DNA of 64,000 nt from Chloroflexota bacterium (GCA_016191345.1 JACPOU010000032.1:44699-108698), one strand, 5' to 3'. Counted from the stretch's first letter, positions 16,911-25,543 are shown. Made by a program: numbers and translations. Notes: generated from the letters alone by a model not told the origin.

Positions 16911-18649
16911 CCCGTGGCCCGCTTCCCGCCCGCGGCAATCCAGTCGTGGACGAGCCCGGCCAGGGTGACGAGGCCGACGGCCCCGGAACCCAGCACGACG
17001 TCATGGAAGGCCCGGATGTCGAAGGCCGCCCCGAGGGCCTGCTCGGCCTCGGCCCGGAGCCGCAGGATCTCGAGCTGGCCGATCTTGTAGCTCAGCGCCT
17101 GGGCCGGCCAGGCGATGTAGCGATCGACCTCGTTCTCGATGTTGTTGTGGCCGAGGGCGGTGTGGTCCCGCATGAACGCGATCGCCTCGTCCCGCGTCCA
17201 GCCGAGCGCATGCAGGCCCGTGTCGACGACGAGCCGGCTCGCCCGCCAGGCGTCGAAGGAAAGGATCCCGAACCGGTCGAGATCGCCGGAGTAGAGCCCC
17301 ATCTCATCGCTGAGCCGCTCGGTGTAGAGCGCCCAACCCTCGGCGAAGGCGTTCGACCCGAGGGACCGCTGGAAGGCCGGCAGCCAGTCCAGCTCCTGGG
17401 CGATGGCCATCTGGAGGTGATGGCCCGGCACGGCCTCATGGAAGGCGAGGGCCTCGGCCTCATAGCGCGGCCGGGTCGTCGGCGCGTGGAGGTTGATGTG
17501 GAAGCGCCCGGGGCGGCTGCCGTCGAGGGCCGGCCAGGCGTAGTAGGCGAGCGTCTGGTGAGCCTCGGACTCGGCGGGGATCGGGACGACGACGCACGGC
17601 GCCGCCGGGGTCCGCCCGAACCATGCCGGCACGGCAGCCTCGGCCCGGGCGAGCGTTCGGCGGGCGGACTCGAAGACCTCGTCCGCGGACGCGAAGCGGA
17701 GGGCCGGATCGTCCCGGAGCGAGGCGAGCGTGGCCTCGAGGCCGTGGACCCCGAGCACCTTCGCGCCCAGGTCGGCGAAGGCCAGGTCGATCCGCTCGAT
17801 CTCGGCGAGGCCGATCTCGTGCACCGCCTCGGGGTCGAGGTCGAGGGTGGTGTGCGTCCGGATCAGCGCCCGGTAGGCGGTCTCGCCTTCGGGGACGTGC
17901 ATGAGCCCGGGCCGATCGGAGGGACGGGCAGCGGGAAGGATCTCGGCCGTGAGCGCCTCGAGGTAGCGCTCGAAGGCCGGGACCGCGACCTCGGCCACGG
18001 CCGCGCGGAGGGCCGCCGAGAACGCGTCGACCTCGCCGGGTGCCCAGTCCGGGTGGGGCTCGAAGGCCGGTCGCGCCAGCCGCCACGCATCGGGCGGCGT
18101 GGCGAGGAGCCCGCGGACCTCGTCGATGACGCGCTCCACCGGGACGACCGAGGCCACCCGGCCGCTGCCGAGGCCGCGGCGCAGCCCGTCGATGACCTGG
18201 TCGAGGTGGCGGCCGATCGCGCGCCAGCGCGCGACGAGCTTCGTCCCGTCCGCCGGGGTCTCGATGGGCTGATAGTCGACGAGGTCCACGAGCCAGACCT
18301 GCGGGCCGTCGAGCGCGTTGACGCTCCACTCGTCCACCCCGGACCCGATGGCGGCGAGCTTGCCGCCGACCTCCTCGATGAGCATCGAGCGAGTGACGCG
18401 GTCGCGGGCGTCAAGCGCGCCGGGGTCGATCGCCTCGGCCGCCCGCAGCGTCCGGGTCAGCTCGGCGACGTCGGCGGCCCGGGCCGCGGGGGAGAGGTCC
18501 TCCAGGCGGTCGTCGAACCGCCGGTCGCCCATCATCGTCGCGAAGACCGGGTGCGAGGTGAGGAATGTCTCCCAGAACGCGTCGGCGAGCGCCAGGAGCT
18601 CTGCCCCCGCCGACGTCGTCGTGGCGGCTCCTGGGGTCTGGCTCGTCAT
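16907..18649 (-). CDS. DUF885 zinc-hydrolase (peptidase-like) protein
   Basis: A 580-residue protein of the DUF885 family, distantly related to M1/M3-like gluzincins. The metal motif is HEAVPGHHLQ (about residue 415), with FAEGWALYTERL about 30 residues later supplying the third ligand Glu. No signal peptide is visible after choosing the ATG at 18649 (MTSQTPGAA), so it is probably cytoplasmic. It starts 16 bases after the MarP-type protease gene and overlaps the first MFS-cNMP gene, so these four genes form one operon. The substrate of DUF885 proteins is generally unknown. Confidence 0.85.
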   Translation of the reverse strand: MTSQTPGAATTTSAGAELLALADAFWETFLTSHPVFATMMGDRRFDDRLEDLSPAARAADVAELTRTLRAAEAIDPGALDARDRVTRSMLIEEVGGKLAAIGSGVDEWSVNALDGPQVWLVDLVDYQPIETPADGTKLVARWRAIGRHLDQVIDGLRRGLGSGRVASVVPVERVIDEVRGLLATPPDAWRLARPAFEPHPDWAPGEVDAFSAALRAAVAEVAVPAFERYLEALTAEILPAARPSDRPGLMHVPEGETAYRALIRTHTTLDLDPEAVHEIGLAEIERIDLAFADLGAKVLGVHGLEATLASLRDDPALRFASADEVFESARRTLARAEAAVPAWFGRTPAAPCVVVPIPAESEAHQTLAYYAWPALDGSRPGRFHINLHAPTTRPRYEAEALAFHEAVPGHHLQMAIAQELDWLPAFQRSLGSNAFAEGWALYTERLSDEMGLYSGDLDRFGILSFDAWRASRLVVDTGLHALGWTRDEAIAFMRDHTALGHNNIENEVDRYIAWPAQALSYKIGQLEILRLRAEAEQALGAAFDIRAFHDVVLGSGAVGLVTLAGLVHDWIAAGGKRATG

Positions 18650-18665
18650 CGGGCGATGGTACCCA

Positions 18666-19841
18666 TCAGCGGATGCACGGACCGTCATCGACCGCGGCCG
18701 TCCGGCCGATCGACGGCCGGATCGCGACCGCCACCTCCACCGGCGAGAGGGCGTAGCCCACCGTGTCGTCGCTGCGCGATTCCGCAAAGACGAGGCCGCC
18801 GACGGTGCCGTCGGTGAGCAGCAGCGGACCGCCGCTGTCGCCGGGATCCACCTGCGCCCGGAGCTCGATGATCTCGCGGCTGACCCGGACCGTGCCCGTG
18901 ATGTCGAGGCCCTCGGCGGTGTAGGAGCCGGTCACCGCGGCCGGCGTGACGACGGCATTGCCACCGCCCGGGTACCCGAACGTCGCCCCGACGGCGCCCC
19001 GGCCGGGCTCCGTGGTCGCGAAGACGAGCGACGAGCCGCCGAGGCCGGGCACGTACAGCAGCGCGACGTCCAGCCGCGGGTCGAAGAAGACGACCTGCGC
19101 AGTCCGGCGGTCCGCAGAACCCTCGACCGAGACGGCCCGGGCACCGGCCACGACATGCGCGTTCGTGACCACGTAGTTCGCGGCGACGATGAAGCCCGAG
19201 CCCGCGGACCGGTACTCGCAGGCATCGGCGCGGATCCGCAGCACCGAGGCGGCGACCCGTTCGCCGAGGGCGCGGGCGATCGGGTCGGCCGGGAGGTCCA
19301 CGGGCGCGGCCGGCAGCCGCTCCAGGCCGAGGAAGACGTCCGGCAAGCCGGATTCGTCGAAGGCCTTGCCGAGCTCCAGGACGATCGCGGTCGGCGGCGG
19401 GAGGACCGCGGCGAGGCCGCGGATGGCGACAGAACGCTGGGCGAGCCGCCCGAGCGAGGGGACGGCACCGGTCGCCAGGATCCCGCCCGCCAGCCACAGG
19501 ATGAGCACGGCCTGGCCGGCCCCGACGACGGCACCCGCGACGCGGTCGAGGGCACCCAGGAGCCCGGTGCCGAGCAGGCCCGACGCCCGACGTCCGACCA
19601 TCCCCCCGAAACTCTCGCCGACGCCGAGGCCCCCGACGAGGACGAACATCACCGCACCCGCGCGGACCGGCGTCGGGACGTCCTCGAGCATGGGCAGCAG
19701 CGATGGGAGGATCGCCATGCCGATCACGACACCCAGCCCCGCCCCGATCAGCCCAGCGACCTGTGGCAGCGCCCCGGATCGCCAGCCGAGGAGGACCGCG
19801 AGCAGCAGCAGCGCGATGGCGCCGGCGTCGAGGGGATTCAC
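18666..19841 (-). CDS. MarP-type membrane-anchored periplasmic serine protease
   Basis: A 391-residue protein in two parts: a CvpA-like membrane domain with four helices (residues 1-125), then a chymotrypsin-fold protease with His229 (TNAHVV), Asp258 (PRLDVALL) and Ser336 (GDSGGPL). Cys208 and Cys389 match in position the disulphide that redox-controls mycobacterial MarP (Rv3671c); MarP supports survival under acid and oxidative stress. Start GTG at 19841 gives an N terminus that enters the first helix directly; a farther upstream ATG would add 30 unlikely residues. It leads the DUF885/MFS-cNMP operon, suggesting an envelope-stress or export role. Confidence 0.88.
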   Translation of the reverse strand: MNPLDAGAIALLLLAVLLGWRSGALPQVAGLIGAGLGVVIGMAILPSLLPMLEDVPTPVRAGAVMFVLVGGLGVGESFGGMVGRRASGLLGTGLLGALDRVAGAVVGAGQAVLILWLAGGILATGAVPSLGRLAQRSVAIRGLAAVLPPPTAIVLELGKAFDESGLPDVFLGLERLPAAPVDLPADPIARALGERVAASVLRIRADACEYRSAGSGFIVAANYVVTNAHVVAGARAVSVEGSADRRTAQVVFFDPRLDVALLYVPGLGGSSLVFATTEPGRGAVGATFGYPGGGNAVVTPAAVTGSYTAEGLDITGTVRVSREIIELRAQVDPGDSGGPLLLTDGTVGGLVFAESRSDDTVGYALSPVEVAVAIRPSIGRTAAVDDGPCIR

Positions 19842-19944
19842 CCCGGGATCGTCGCACAGCGAGGGCGTGGCGGCCTTCGAGCGTGGATGGGCTCCCGGCG
19901 AGCCGCTCGCCCGAGTCCATCGCGGCGCCACCGCCGCCGCGATC

Positions 19945-20499
19945 TCAGTCGATGGTGACGGACTGGGGGGCGATGTCGCCGTTCGCGATCAGGGTGTACG
20001 TGCCGGGCTCGAGATCGCCGAGGTCGACGATCGTGCCGCGCAGCATCGCGATGGCCGGGCAGGCGACCTGGCCGCCGGCCTTGGGGTTCGCGCCTTCGAA
20101 CGGGGTCATCGTGATCGTGGTCCCGTCGCGGACGACCTGGACCGAATCGAGCACGGAGCAGGGCGGCGGACCGCTCCACCAGGCAAGGAGGACGCTCACC
20201 CGCCGGCCGGCCACGGAGGGGGTCATCTGGCCCACGTTCGTGGCGGTCGGGTTCAGCTGGCCGGGGACCGGCACCTCGATGGACGGCCTCCCGAGGCCGC
20301 CCGGATCTGCGCCACCACCCCCACCGCCCGGGACCGGCATCGGGGCCGGGGCCCAGCCGCCGCCGTTCGGCGGGACGTCATTGCCGATGCTCCCGCCGCC
20401 ATTCCCGTCGAGCCAGGGGAGCGAGCCGCAGCCTGCCGCGCTCAGGGCGAGGGCCGCGATGGCGAGCGATCGGGTCATTCGGCGAAGGGTGGCCGGCAT
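19945..20499 (-). CDS. secreted lipoprotein of unknown function
   Basis: About 184 residues with a lipoprotein signal: a basic start, hydrophobic SLAIAALALSAAGC and the lipobox LSAAGC (Cys near residue 24 from the first ATG, 17 from the second ATG at 20478). The mature part begins with a Gly/Pro-rich, probably disordered segment, then a compact beta-rich domain with two Cys (PPCSVLD and VACPAI) that may form a disulphide. I do not recognise the domain. The gene is divergent from the Rieske/YHS pair and lies 103 bases upstream of the MarP gene. Confidence 0.75.
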   Translation of the reverse strand: MPATLRRMTRSLAIAALALSAAGCGSLPWLDGNGGGSIGNDVPPNGGGWAPAPMPVPGGGGGGADPGGLGRPSIEVPVPGQLNPTATNVGQMTPSVAGRRVSVLLAWWSGPPPCSVLDSVQVVRDGTTITMTPFEGANPKAGGQVACPAIAMLRGTIVDLGDLEPGTYTLIANGDIAPQSVTID

Positions 20500-20567
20500 G
20501 GCCGGAGGACGCCGCCGCGCGGGGAGCGGTTCCCTGGCACGGCCGACGCAGGTACAACAACGATCCA

Positions 20568-20596
20568 TTGACCCGTGGCGGAGAATACGCGACAAT
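20568..20596 (+). promoter_or_regulatory. sigma-70-type promoter of the Rieske/YHS genes
   Basis: TTGACC at 20568 and GACAAT at 20591 are separated by exactly 17 bases; transcription would start near 20603. The start codon is at 20640 with GGAGG five bases before it, so unlike several neighbours this mRNA has a leader. Confidence 0.6.
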
Positions 20597-20606
20597 GACG
20601 CGAGCG

Positions 20607-20623
20607 ATACTCCCACGGAGTAT
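20607..20623. promoter_or_regulatory. palindromic operator overlapping the transcription start region
   Basis: ATACTCC-CAC-GGAGTAT is a perfect 7-bp inverted repeat with a 3-bp centre, placed a few bases downstream of the predicted start of transcription. A repressor bound here would block the Rieske/YHS operon. Sites of the ATAC...GTAT shape are used by several metal-sensing repressors (for example CsoR-type); the actual regulator is not in the window. Confidence 0.6.
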
Positions 20624-20639
20624 TCCACGAGGAGGCTCG

Positions 20640-20948
20640 ATGATCGAATCCTGGGCCGTGGTAGAGGCGGCCGACCCAGCCGAGGGGTCGATGGCCGCCG
20701 TCATCGTTGACGGCACCTTCGTTGCGCTCGGGCGGCTTGATGGAAGGCTCGTCGCCTTCGACGAGACGTGTTCGCACCGAGCCTGCCCACTCTCGGAGGG
20801 CGTGCTCGCCGACGGCTCGATCACCTGCCCCTGTCACAAGAGTCGCTTCGACCTCCAGACCGGGGCGCCGCTCAACGGACCGGCGGTCGAGCCGATCAGG
20901 ATCCGCCAGGTCCGCCAGGACGGCGGCAACATCTTCATCGAGCGCTAG
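20640..20948 (+). CDS. Rieske [2Fe-2S] ferredoxin-type protein
   Basis: A 102-residue soluble Rieske domain. Ligands are Cys44-x-His46 (CSHRACPLSEG) and Cys63-x2-His66 (CPCHKSRFD), with the usual TG and PL loops around the cluster. Small free-standing proteins of this kind pass electrons to oxygenases or nitrite reductase (NirD-like), or serve in metal stress responses. The ATG at 20640 has GGAGG at ideal distance. It is followed after 22 bases by the YHS/His-rich protein gene, so they share the operator-controlled promoter. The electron acceptor is not visible. Confidence 0.9.
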   Translation: MIESWAVVEAADPAEGSMAAVIVDGTFVALGRLDGRLVAFDETCSHRACPLSEGVLADGSITCPCHKSRFDLQTGAPLNGPAVEPIRIRQVRQDGGNIFIER

Positions 20949-20970
20949 GACGCTCCAACAGGAGGGCCAG

Positions 20971-21477
20971 ATGAACCTGAACCTGCAGATCGCTCCACGA
21001 CCCAATGACTCCCTCATGGCCAGCTACACGTGTCCCTGCGGCTGCAATCCGCGGGTGAGCTATGCGCGGGGCAGCGATGCGCTCACCGATGATTGCTGCT
21101 GCGGCAACGTGTTCGCGATCGGCCCGAACGCCGCCGCCGCCCTGCCTCAGACGGCGGACCGACGCGAGCAGGTCACCTTCGACGCCCCATGGGGCGGCCA
21201 GCTCGAGGCGGCCTGGAAGCTGGTCATGGTCGGCGAAGCCGAGCACGAGCACGGCCACGACCACGGCCACGGCGAGCACCACCACGATGCCGACAAGCCG
21301 ACCTCGGCGCTGGATCCCGTCTGCGGGATGACCGTCGACATCGCCACCGCGACATCCCGCGGGCTCGTCAAGGAGCACGAGGGAACGACGTACTACTTCT
21401 GCGGCAAGGGCTGCCTGCTCGAGTTCGGTGACGACCCGAGCCGCTTCCTCGACGCATCGTACGTCCCGTCGATGTAG
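20971..21477 (+). CDS. YHS-domain, His/Cys-rich metal-binding protein
   Basis: A 168-residue protein with three parts: an N-terminal Cys-rich knuckle (TCPCGCNPR then DDCCCGN, residues 17-49), a His-rich linker with repeated HGH/HEH between about 88 and 107, and a C-terminal YHS domain (DPVCGMTVD ... YYFCGKGCLLEF, about 115-160). YHS domains occur in copper ATPases and mercury/copper resistance proteins and bind soft metals through the two cysteine pairs. SD sequence GGAGG precedes the ATG. Context with a Rieske protein and a palindromic operator suggests metal-responsive detoxification or trafficking; the metal is unknown. Confidence 0.82.
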   Translation: MNLNLQIAPRPNDSLMASYTCPCGCNPRVSYARGSDALTDDCCCGNVFAIGPNAAAALPQTADRREQVTFDAPWGGQLEAAWKLVMVGEAEHEHGHDHGHGEHHHDADKPTSALDPVCGMTVDIATATSRGLVKEHEGTTYYFCGKGCLLEFGDDPSRFLDASYVPSM

Positions 21478-21832
21478 TTCCGGCGCCCGGCTCCCGGGCG
21501 CATCCGCCACCGCCTGACCGCGAGAGCGGGTTGCGGCTCTGCAGGTCGGAGCCTGCGGCTGCGCAGCAGAGCGCTTGGGTGGACTGGCGCACCTCGGCCG
21601 ACACCCCGGACCGGGACGACACCATCGGCGACGGCCCGCCGCCGTCATCCGTCGAGGCGACGTCGTTGCGGTGGGCTTCGAGCCGGTCCCCGGGGCGCTC
21701 GTTCGCCTCGGCAGCAGTGCCGGGGCCCACGCCACGGGTCACGCCTCGGCCACGGCGCCCCGCCTCGGCCACGGCGCCCCGCCTCGGCCGAGGTGTGACC
21801 CAATGCCACGCACGCGTGGCGGATCTGGCAGC
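21478..21832. other. convergent intergenic region with a 19-bp tandem repeat
   Basis: About 355 bases between the converging YHS and leuD genes. At 21743-21780 the unit GCCTCGGCCACGGCGCCCC occurs twice head to tail, and a third copy starts at 21781 but diverges after GCCTCGGCC. Around 21534-21571 a GCTCTGC...GCAGAGC inverted repeat could form a hairpin. No tRNA, gene or clear terminator U-run was seen. Confidence 0.6.
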
Positions 21833-22468
21833 TCAGGTAGCGGGCGACGCGGCTCCGGGGCGGGTGTCGACTCGGCCCGGGTGGCTCACCTCCCAGGCCT
21901 CGATGGCGGGCAACTGGTCCAGGACGTAGCCGATCTCGTCGGTGCCCTTGAGGAGCATCAGCTTCGCGAACTGGTCCACGGCGAAGTCGATCGTCGAACC
22001 GTCGGGCAGGAGGATGCCCTGCTCGGCGAGGTCGATGCGGAGCTCGGCCTCGGGGTCCGCCTCGACCAGCGCGAAGAGCCGGGCGTGCGTCCCGGCGTCG
22101 ACCGCGATCGGCAGCACGCCGTTCTTCAGGGCGTTGTTCTGGAAGATGTCCGCGAAGCCGGTCGAGATGACGGCCCGGATTCCCCACGCGTCGAGCGCCC
22201 ACGGCGCGTGCTCGCGCGAGGAGCCCGTCCCGAAGTTGTCGCCGACGAGGAGGATGCTCCGGCCGGCCATGCCGGGCTGGTCCAGGATGAACGGCGGGTC
22301 CTTCAGTGACCCGTCCTCGTTGAACCGCCAGTCGCGGAACAGGACATCGGCGAGCCCGGCCTTGTCCGTGATCTTGAGGTAGCGGGCGGGGACGACCTGG
22401 TCCGTGTCCACGTTCTCTGCGGGGAGCGGGACGACCTTGCTGGCGAAGGAGCGGTACGGCTCGGGCAT
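21833..22468 (-). CDS. leuD: 3-isopropylmalate dehydratase small subunit
   Basis: A 211-residue LeuD that forms the swivelling domain of isopropylmalate isomerase with LeuC. Characteristic motifs are PLPAENVDTDQVVPARYL near the N terminus and GDNFGTGSSREHAPWAL, the substrate-binding loop, at about residues 75-91. ATG at 22468 lies 15 bases after the leuC stop, so they are co-transcribed. With cimA present, LeuCD probably also isomerises citramalate to beta-methylmalate for isoleucine. Confidence 0.95.
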   Translation of the reverse strand: MPEPYRSFASKVVPLPAENVDTDQVVPARYLKITDKAGLADVLFRDWRFNEDGSLKDPPFILDQPGMAGRSILLVGDNFGTGSSREHAPWALDAWGIRAVISTGFADIFQNNALKNGVLPIAVDAGTHARLFALVEADPEAELRIDLAEQGILLPDGSTIDFAVDQFAKLMLLKGTDEIGYVLDQLPAIEAWEVSHPGRVDTRPGAASPAT

Positions 22469-22482
22469 CGTCGTCGCGCCGC

Positions 22483-23925
22483 CTACCGGCCCCCGACGCC
22501 GGCGACGGCCTCGATGCCGGGCAGGAGCCGCGGATCCGCGACCATCCCGGCGACGGCCGACGCCGCGGCGGTGAGGGGCGAGGCGAGGAACGTCCGGCCG
22601 CCCTTGCCCTGGCGGCCCTCGAAGTTGCGGTTGCTGGTGCTGACCGCGTACTGCCCCGGCGACAGCTGGTCGCCGTTCATCGCGATGCACATCGAGCAGC
22701 CGGCCTCCCGCCACTCGGCGCCGGCGGCGCGGAAGATCTCGTGCAGGCCCTCCGCCTCGGCCTCGCGCTTCACCTCGTCCGAGCCGGGCACGATCATCAT
22801 CCGGACGTTCGGGGCGACGTGGCGGTCCTTGAGCGCGGCGGCCGCGAGGCGCAGGTCGCTGATCCGGCCGTTCGTGCAGCTGCCGATGAAGACGACATCG
22901 ACCGGCTGGCCGAGGATCGCCTGGCCCGGGGTCAGGTCCATGTAGGCGAGTGCCTTCTCGAGGGCCCGGGCGTGCGCGGGATCCGCGGCCGCCGCCGGAT
23001 CCGGGACGCGGCTCGTGATCGGGATGCCCATGCCGGGGTTCGTGCCGTAGGTGACCATCGGCTCGAGGGCCGAGGCGTCGATGACGATCGACTTGTCGAA
23101 GGTCGCGCCATCGTCCGAGGGGAGGCGGCGCCAGCGCTCCACCGCAGCGTCCCAGGCCGCGCCCTGCGGGGCGTGCGGGCGGCCCCTCAGGTACTCGAAC
23201 GTCGTCTCGTCCGGGGCGATGAGGCCGGCCCGGGCGCCGCCCTCGATGCTCATGTTGCAGATCGTCATCCGCTGTTCCATCGTCAGCGCCCGGATCGCCT
23301 CACCGCGGTACTCGAAGACGTGGCCGGTGCCGCCGCCGATCCCGATCCGGGCGATCAGCGCGAGGATGATGTCCTTGGCGCTGACCCCGGGGGCGAGCCG
23401 TCCGTCGACGCGGACCTCGTAGGTCTTCGGCTTGCGCTGGAGCAGCGTCTGGGTCGCGAGGACCATCTCGACCTCGGACGTCCCGATCCCGAACGCGAGC
23501 GCCCCGAAGGCCCCGTGGGTGCTCGTGTGCGAGTCGCCGCAGACGATCGTCATGCCCGGCTGCGTGAGCCCGAGCTGCGGCCCGATGACGTGGACGATGC
23601 CCTGGCTGGGATCGCCGATGCCGTGGAGCGGGATGCCGAACTCGCGACAGTTCGTGTCCAGTTGCTGGACCTGGGCGGCGGCCATGGGGTCGAGGAAGGG
23701 GAGGCCGCGCGGGGTCGTCGGGACGCTGTGGTCCGCCGTGGCGACCGTGCGCTCCGGGTGACGGACCTTCAACCCGCGCTGGCGGAGGCCGGTGAATGCC
23801 TGCGGGCTGGTGACTTCGTGGACCAGGTGGAGGTCCACGGCGAGGATGCTCGGGGCACCCGGCTCCGCTGCGACGACGTGGTCGTCCCAGATCTTCTCGA
23901 CGAGGGTTCGCGGCCAGGATTCCAT
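22483..23925 (-). CDS. leuC: 3-isopropylmalate dehydratase large subunit
   Basis: A 480-residue aconitase-superfamily subunit. [4Fe-4S] ligands are in IGSCTNGR (first Cys) and [11 protein letters not shown] (two Cys). Active-site stretches [21 protein letters not shown] and [11 protein letters not shown] are present. Length is normal for LeuC. A TAGCCT -10 box lies nine bases before the ATG on the minus strand, so the mRNA has almost no leader and no leader-peptide control, unlike ilvBNC-leuAB. It lies on the opposite strand from the main leucine operon, about 2 kb away. Confidence 0.95.
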   Translation of the reverse strand: MESWPRTLVEKIWDDHVVAAEPGAPSILAVDLHLVHEVTSPQAFTGLRQRGLKVRHPERTVATADHSVPTTPRGLPFLDPMAAAQVQQLDTNCREFGIPLHGIGDPSQGIVHVIGPQLGLTQPGMTIVCGDSHTSTHGAFGALAFGIGTSEVEMVLATQTLLQRKPKTYEVRVDGRLAPGVSAKDIILALIARIGIGGGTGHVFEYRGEAIRALTMEQRMTICNMSIEGGARAGLIAPDETTFEYLRGRPHAPQGAAWDAAVERWRRLPSDDGATFDKSIVIDASALEPMVTYGTNPGMGIPITSRVPDPAAAADPAHARALEKALAYMDLTPGQAILGQPVDVVFIGSCTNGRISDLRLAAAALKDRHVAPNVRMMIVPGSDEVKREAEAEGLHEIFRAAGAEWREAGCSMCIAMNGDQLSPGQYAVSTSNRNFEGRQGKGGRTFLASPLTAAASAVAGMVADPRLLPGIEAVAGVGGR

Positions 23926-24002
23926 GGGCCGGAAAGGCTAGCACGAGGGCCGCGGGAGCCCTCGCCGACGGTGTGCACGCGCCCACCGCCAGCCTGCATT
24001 GG

Positions 24003-24764
24003 TCATCGCCGGCGCGCCGAGCGCGATGCGCCCGCGTCGGCGGCGAGGCGGATGCTCCCATCGACTCGCTCGCGCGCCCACAGGAGCGACGGACCAGGCC
24101 ACGAGCCCTCGCCGGTCAGCGCCGCGAGCGCCTGGCGTGGGTCTCCGGGCAACGAGGCGGCGAACGTTTCCGCGGCCAGGGCGCCGGCCTCTCGGGTCGC
24201 CCGCGTCGACCGGACGACCAGAAGCCGTGAGACGGGGGTCGGACCGCCGGCAGTCCCGAACGGCCAGTCGCGCGCCGATGGGAGCGCCTCCGCCTTGGCG
24301 GTCGACCAGCGGAGCAACTGCTCGATTCGGCGGAGCGACGACTCCACCTCGACGGCGACGACCGCCCCGGATTGGGGATCCGCGAGGACGACGTCGATCC
24401 AGCCTCGCACCGGACGCCAGACGGGTACCTCCACCGCGGCCCGCCATCGCGCTGCCCTCGATGCCAGCAGTGCCTCGACAATCCGGACCTGGTGCCGATC
24501 CCGAATGGACGGGCCGGTCGATGGATAGAGGCGCATCGCGAGATCGGCGCCGAGGGCGAGCGCGAGGCGCGAGTATGTCTCGACCGAACCTCCCGCCTCG
24601 CCCGACTCGATCCGCGAGAGATGGCCCTGGCTGATCCCCGCCACGCCAGCGAGCCGACGCTGGCTGAGGCCCGCGTCCTCGCGAAGCACGGTCAGGTCCC
24701 GCGCGAGCCCGCGAGCAAGGTCCCGAGCGTGACGCATTCCGGCAATCTCGACCTTGGTCGCCAT
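24003..24764 (-). CDS. XRE helix-turn-helix protein with a nuclease-fold-like C-terminal domain
   Basis: A 253-residue protein. Residues 15-75 are an HTH_XRE domain (REDAGLSQRRLAGVAGISQG then HLSRIESGEAG). The C-terminal part contains GWIDVVLADPQSGAVVAVEVES at about residues 118-139, which fits the D-x(n)-E-x-E/K core of PD-(D/E)xK folds, with the usual Lys replaced by Glu. Such a domain may bind or cut DNA or be an inactive sensor. It has an ATG start and is transcribed away from a long gene-free region full of palindromic repeats. Role unknown; a mobile-element or defence regulator, or a repeat-binding factor, are options. Confidence 0.7.
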   Translation of the reverse strand: MATKVEIAGMRHARDLARGLARDLTVLREDAGLSQRRLAGVAGISQGHLSRIESGEAGGSVETYSRLALALGADLAMRLYPSTGPSIRDRHQVRIVEALLASRAARWRAAVEVPVWRPVRGWIDVVLADPQSGAVVAVEVESSLRRIEQLLRWSTAKAEALPSARDWPFGTAGGPTPVSRLLVVRSTRATREAGALAAETFAASLPGDPRQALAALTGEGSWPGPSLLWARERVDGSIRLAADAGASRSARRR

Positions 24765-24893
24765 TGGCTGATTCGAGCACGGAGCCCTTATCCGGGGCTT
24801 TGCTGGCGCTGGCGCGACGTGGAGTCGGCGTGCGCGGCCGAGCCGCCCGCCCGCCGTTCACTCCGCCCGCCCGCCCGTCCGCGCGCCGCGCGC

Positions 24894-24932
24894 CGTCCGC
24901 CGTCCGCACGTCCGCACGTCCGCACGTCCGCA
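24894..24932. repeat. octamer microsatellite
   Basis: CGTCCGCA occurs four times head to tail (24901-24932), preceded by a seven-base partial copy. Length variation between strains would be expected. Confidence 0.85.
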
Positions 24933-25046
24933 CCTCCGCCCGCCGCCCGCCATTGCCACCGAGGCGATGTCTCCTGAGCATCGATTCCGGCGCGTGGCGC
25001 CCACTGGCCGAGGCAAGAGGCCGCCAACCTCGCATCAGTGGCCGGC

Positions 25047-25459
25047 TTGATGCCGCCCGCGCATCGATCGGTGCTTCTGCCGGCTCGTGCGGGGTGGGGG
25101 TCTCCACATTGATGCCACCCGCGCATCGATCGGTGCTCCTGCCGGCTCGTGCGGGGTGGGGGTCTCCACATTGATGCCGCCCGCGCATCAATTCGCGCTC
25201 GATCCGCCCGCCTGGCGGTTCGTGCGGAATAGGGTCTCCACATTGATGCCACCCGAGCATCAATCGGTGCTCCCGGCGCCTCTCGCGGGGTGAGGATCTC
25301 CCCATTGATGCCGCTCGCGCATCAATTCGTGCGGATCCGGCCGCCCGGCGATCCGCCCGGCGATGGTGCGGGGCAGCGTCGATGCTGGCAGGGCATCACA
25401 TCCGCACGGCGGCTTGTGAACTGGGCGGCCCATGCTGAAATCGATGCCCGGGGAGCATC
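25047..25459. repeat. array of seven GATGC-N7-GCATC palindromes
   Basis: GATGC and GCATC always flank exactly seven bases. Arms start at 25049, 25111, 25173, 25245, 25307, 25381 and 25443. The first five are extended to TTGATGC...GCATCRA and are embedded in longer repeats with starts spaced 62, 62, 72 and 62 bases, sharing GGTCTCCACA or a close variant before the later copies. A degenerate unit (GATGT-N7-GCATC) lies at 24966. Arms can form a 5-7 bp hairpin or a 17-bp operator. The array is upstream of the ilv leader and of the XRE gene. Confidence 0.85.
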
Positions 25460-25543
25460 GCTGGGGCATGGACCCGCACGCCGCGCTTCCCGATCGGCGA
25501 CGCCACGCCCCCCGGCCGCCCTCGCCGATCGAGTCCGGGGTGG

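Larger units (their letters stand above)
24765..25543. other. gene-free region rich in repeats
   Basis: About 780 bases between the XRE gene and the ilv promoter with no believable gene. It holds an octamer microsatellite at 24894-24932 and the palindrome array at 25047-25459. Frames on the minus strand that repeat HQCGDPHP-like peptides are only translations of the array. Confidence 0.75.

Noticed and set aside
21478..21832. tRNA gene in the convergent gap
   Set aside because: A hairpin-rich stretch is present but no T-loop (GGTTCGAATCC-like) sequence or cloverleaf could be drawn.
24788..25305. Repetitive protein with HQCGDPHP-like motifs on the minus strand
   Set aside because: It is a translation of the palindromic repeat array; no ribosome-binding site and frame shifts between unit lengths.
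25047..25459. CRISPR array
   Set aside because: Units are short palindromes with 62-72-base spacing and near-identical intervening sequence, not unique spacers; no cas genes in the window.
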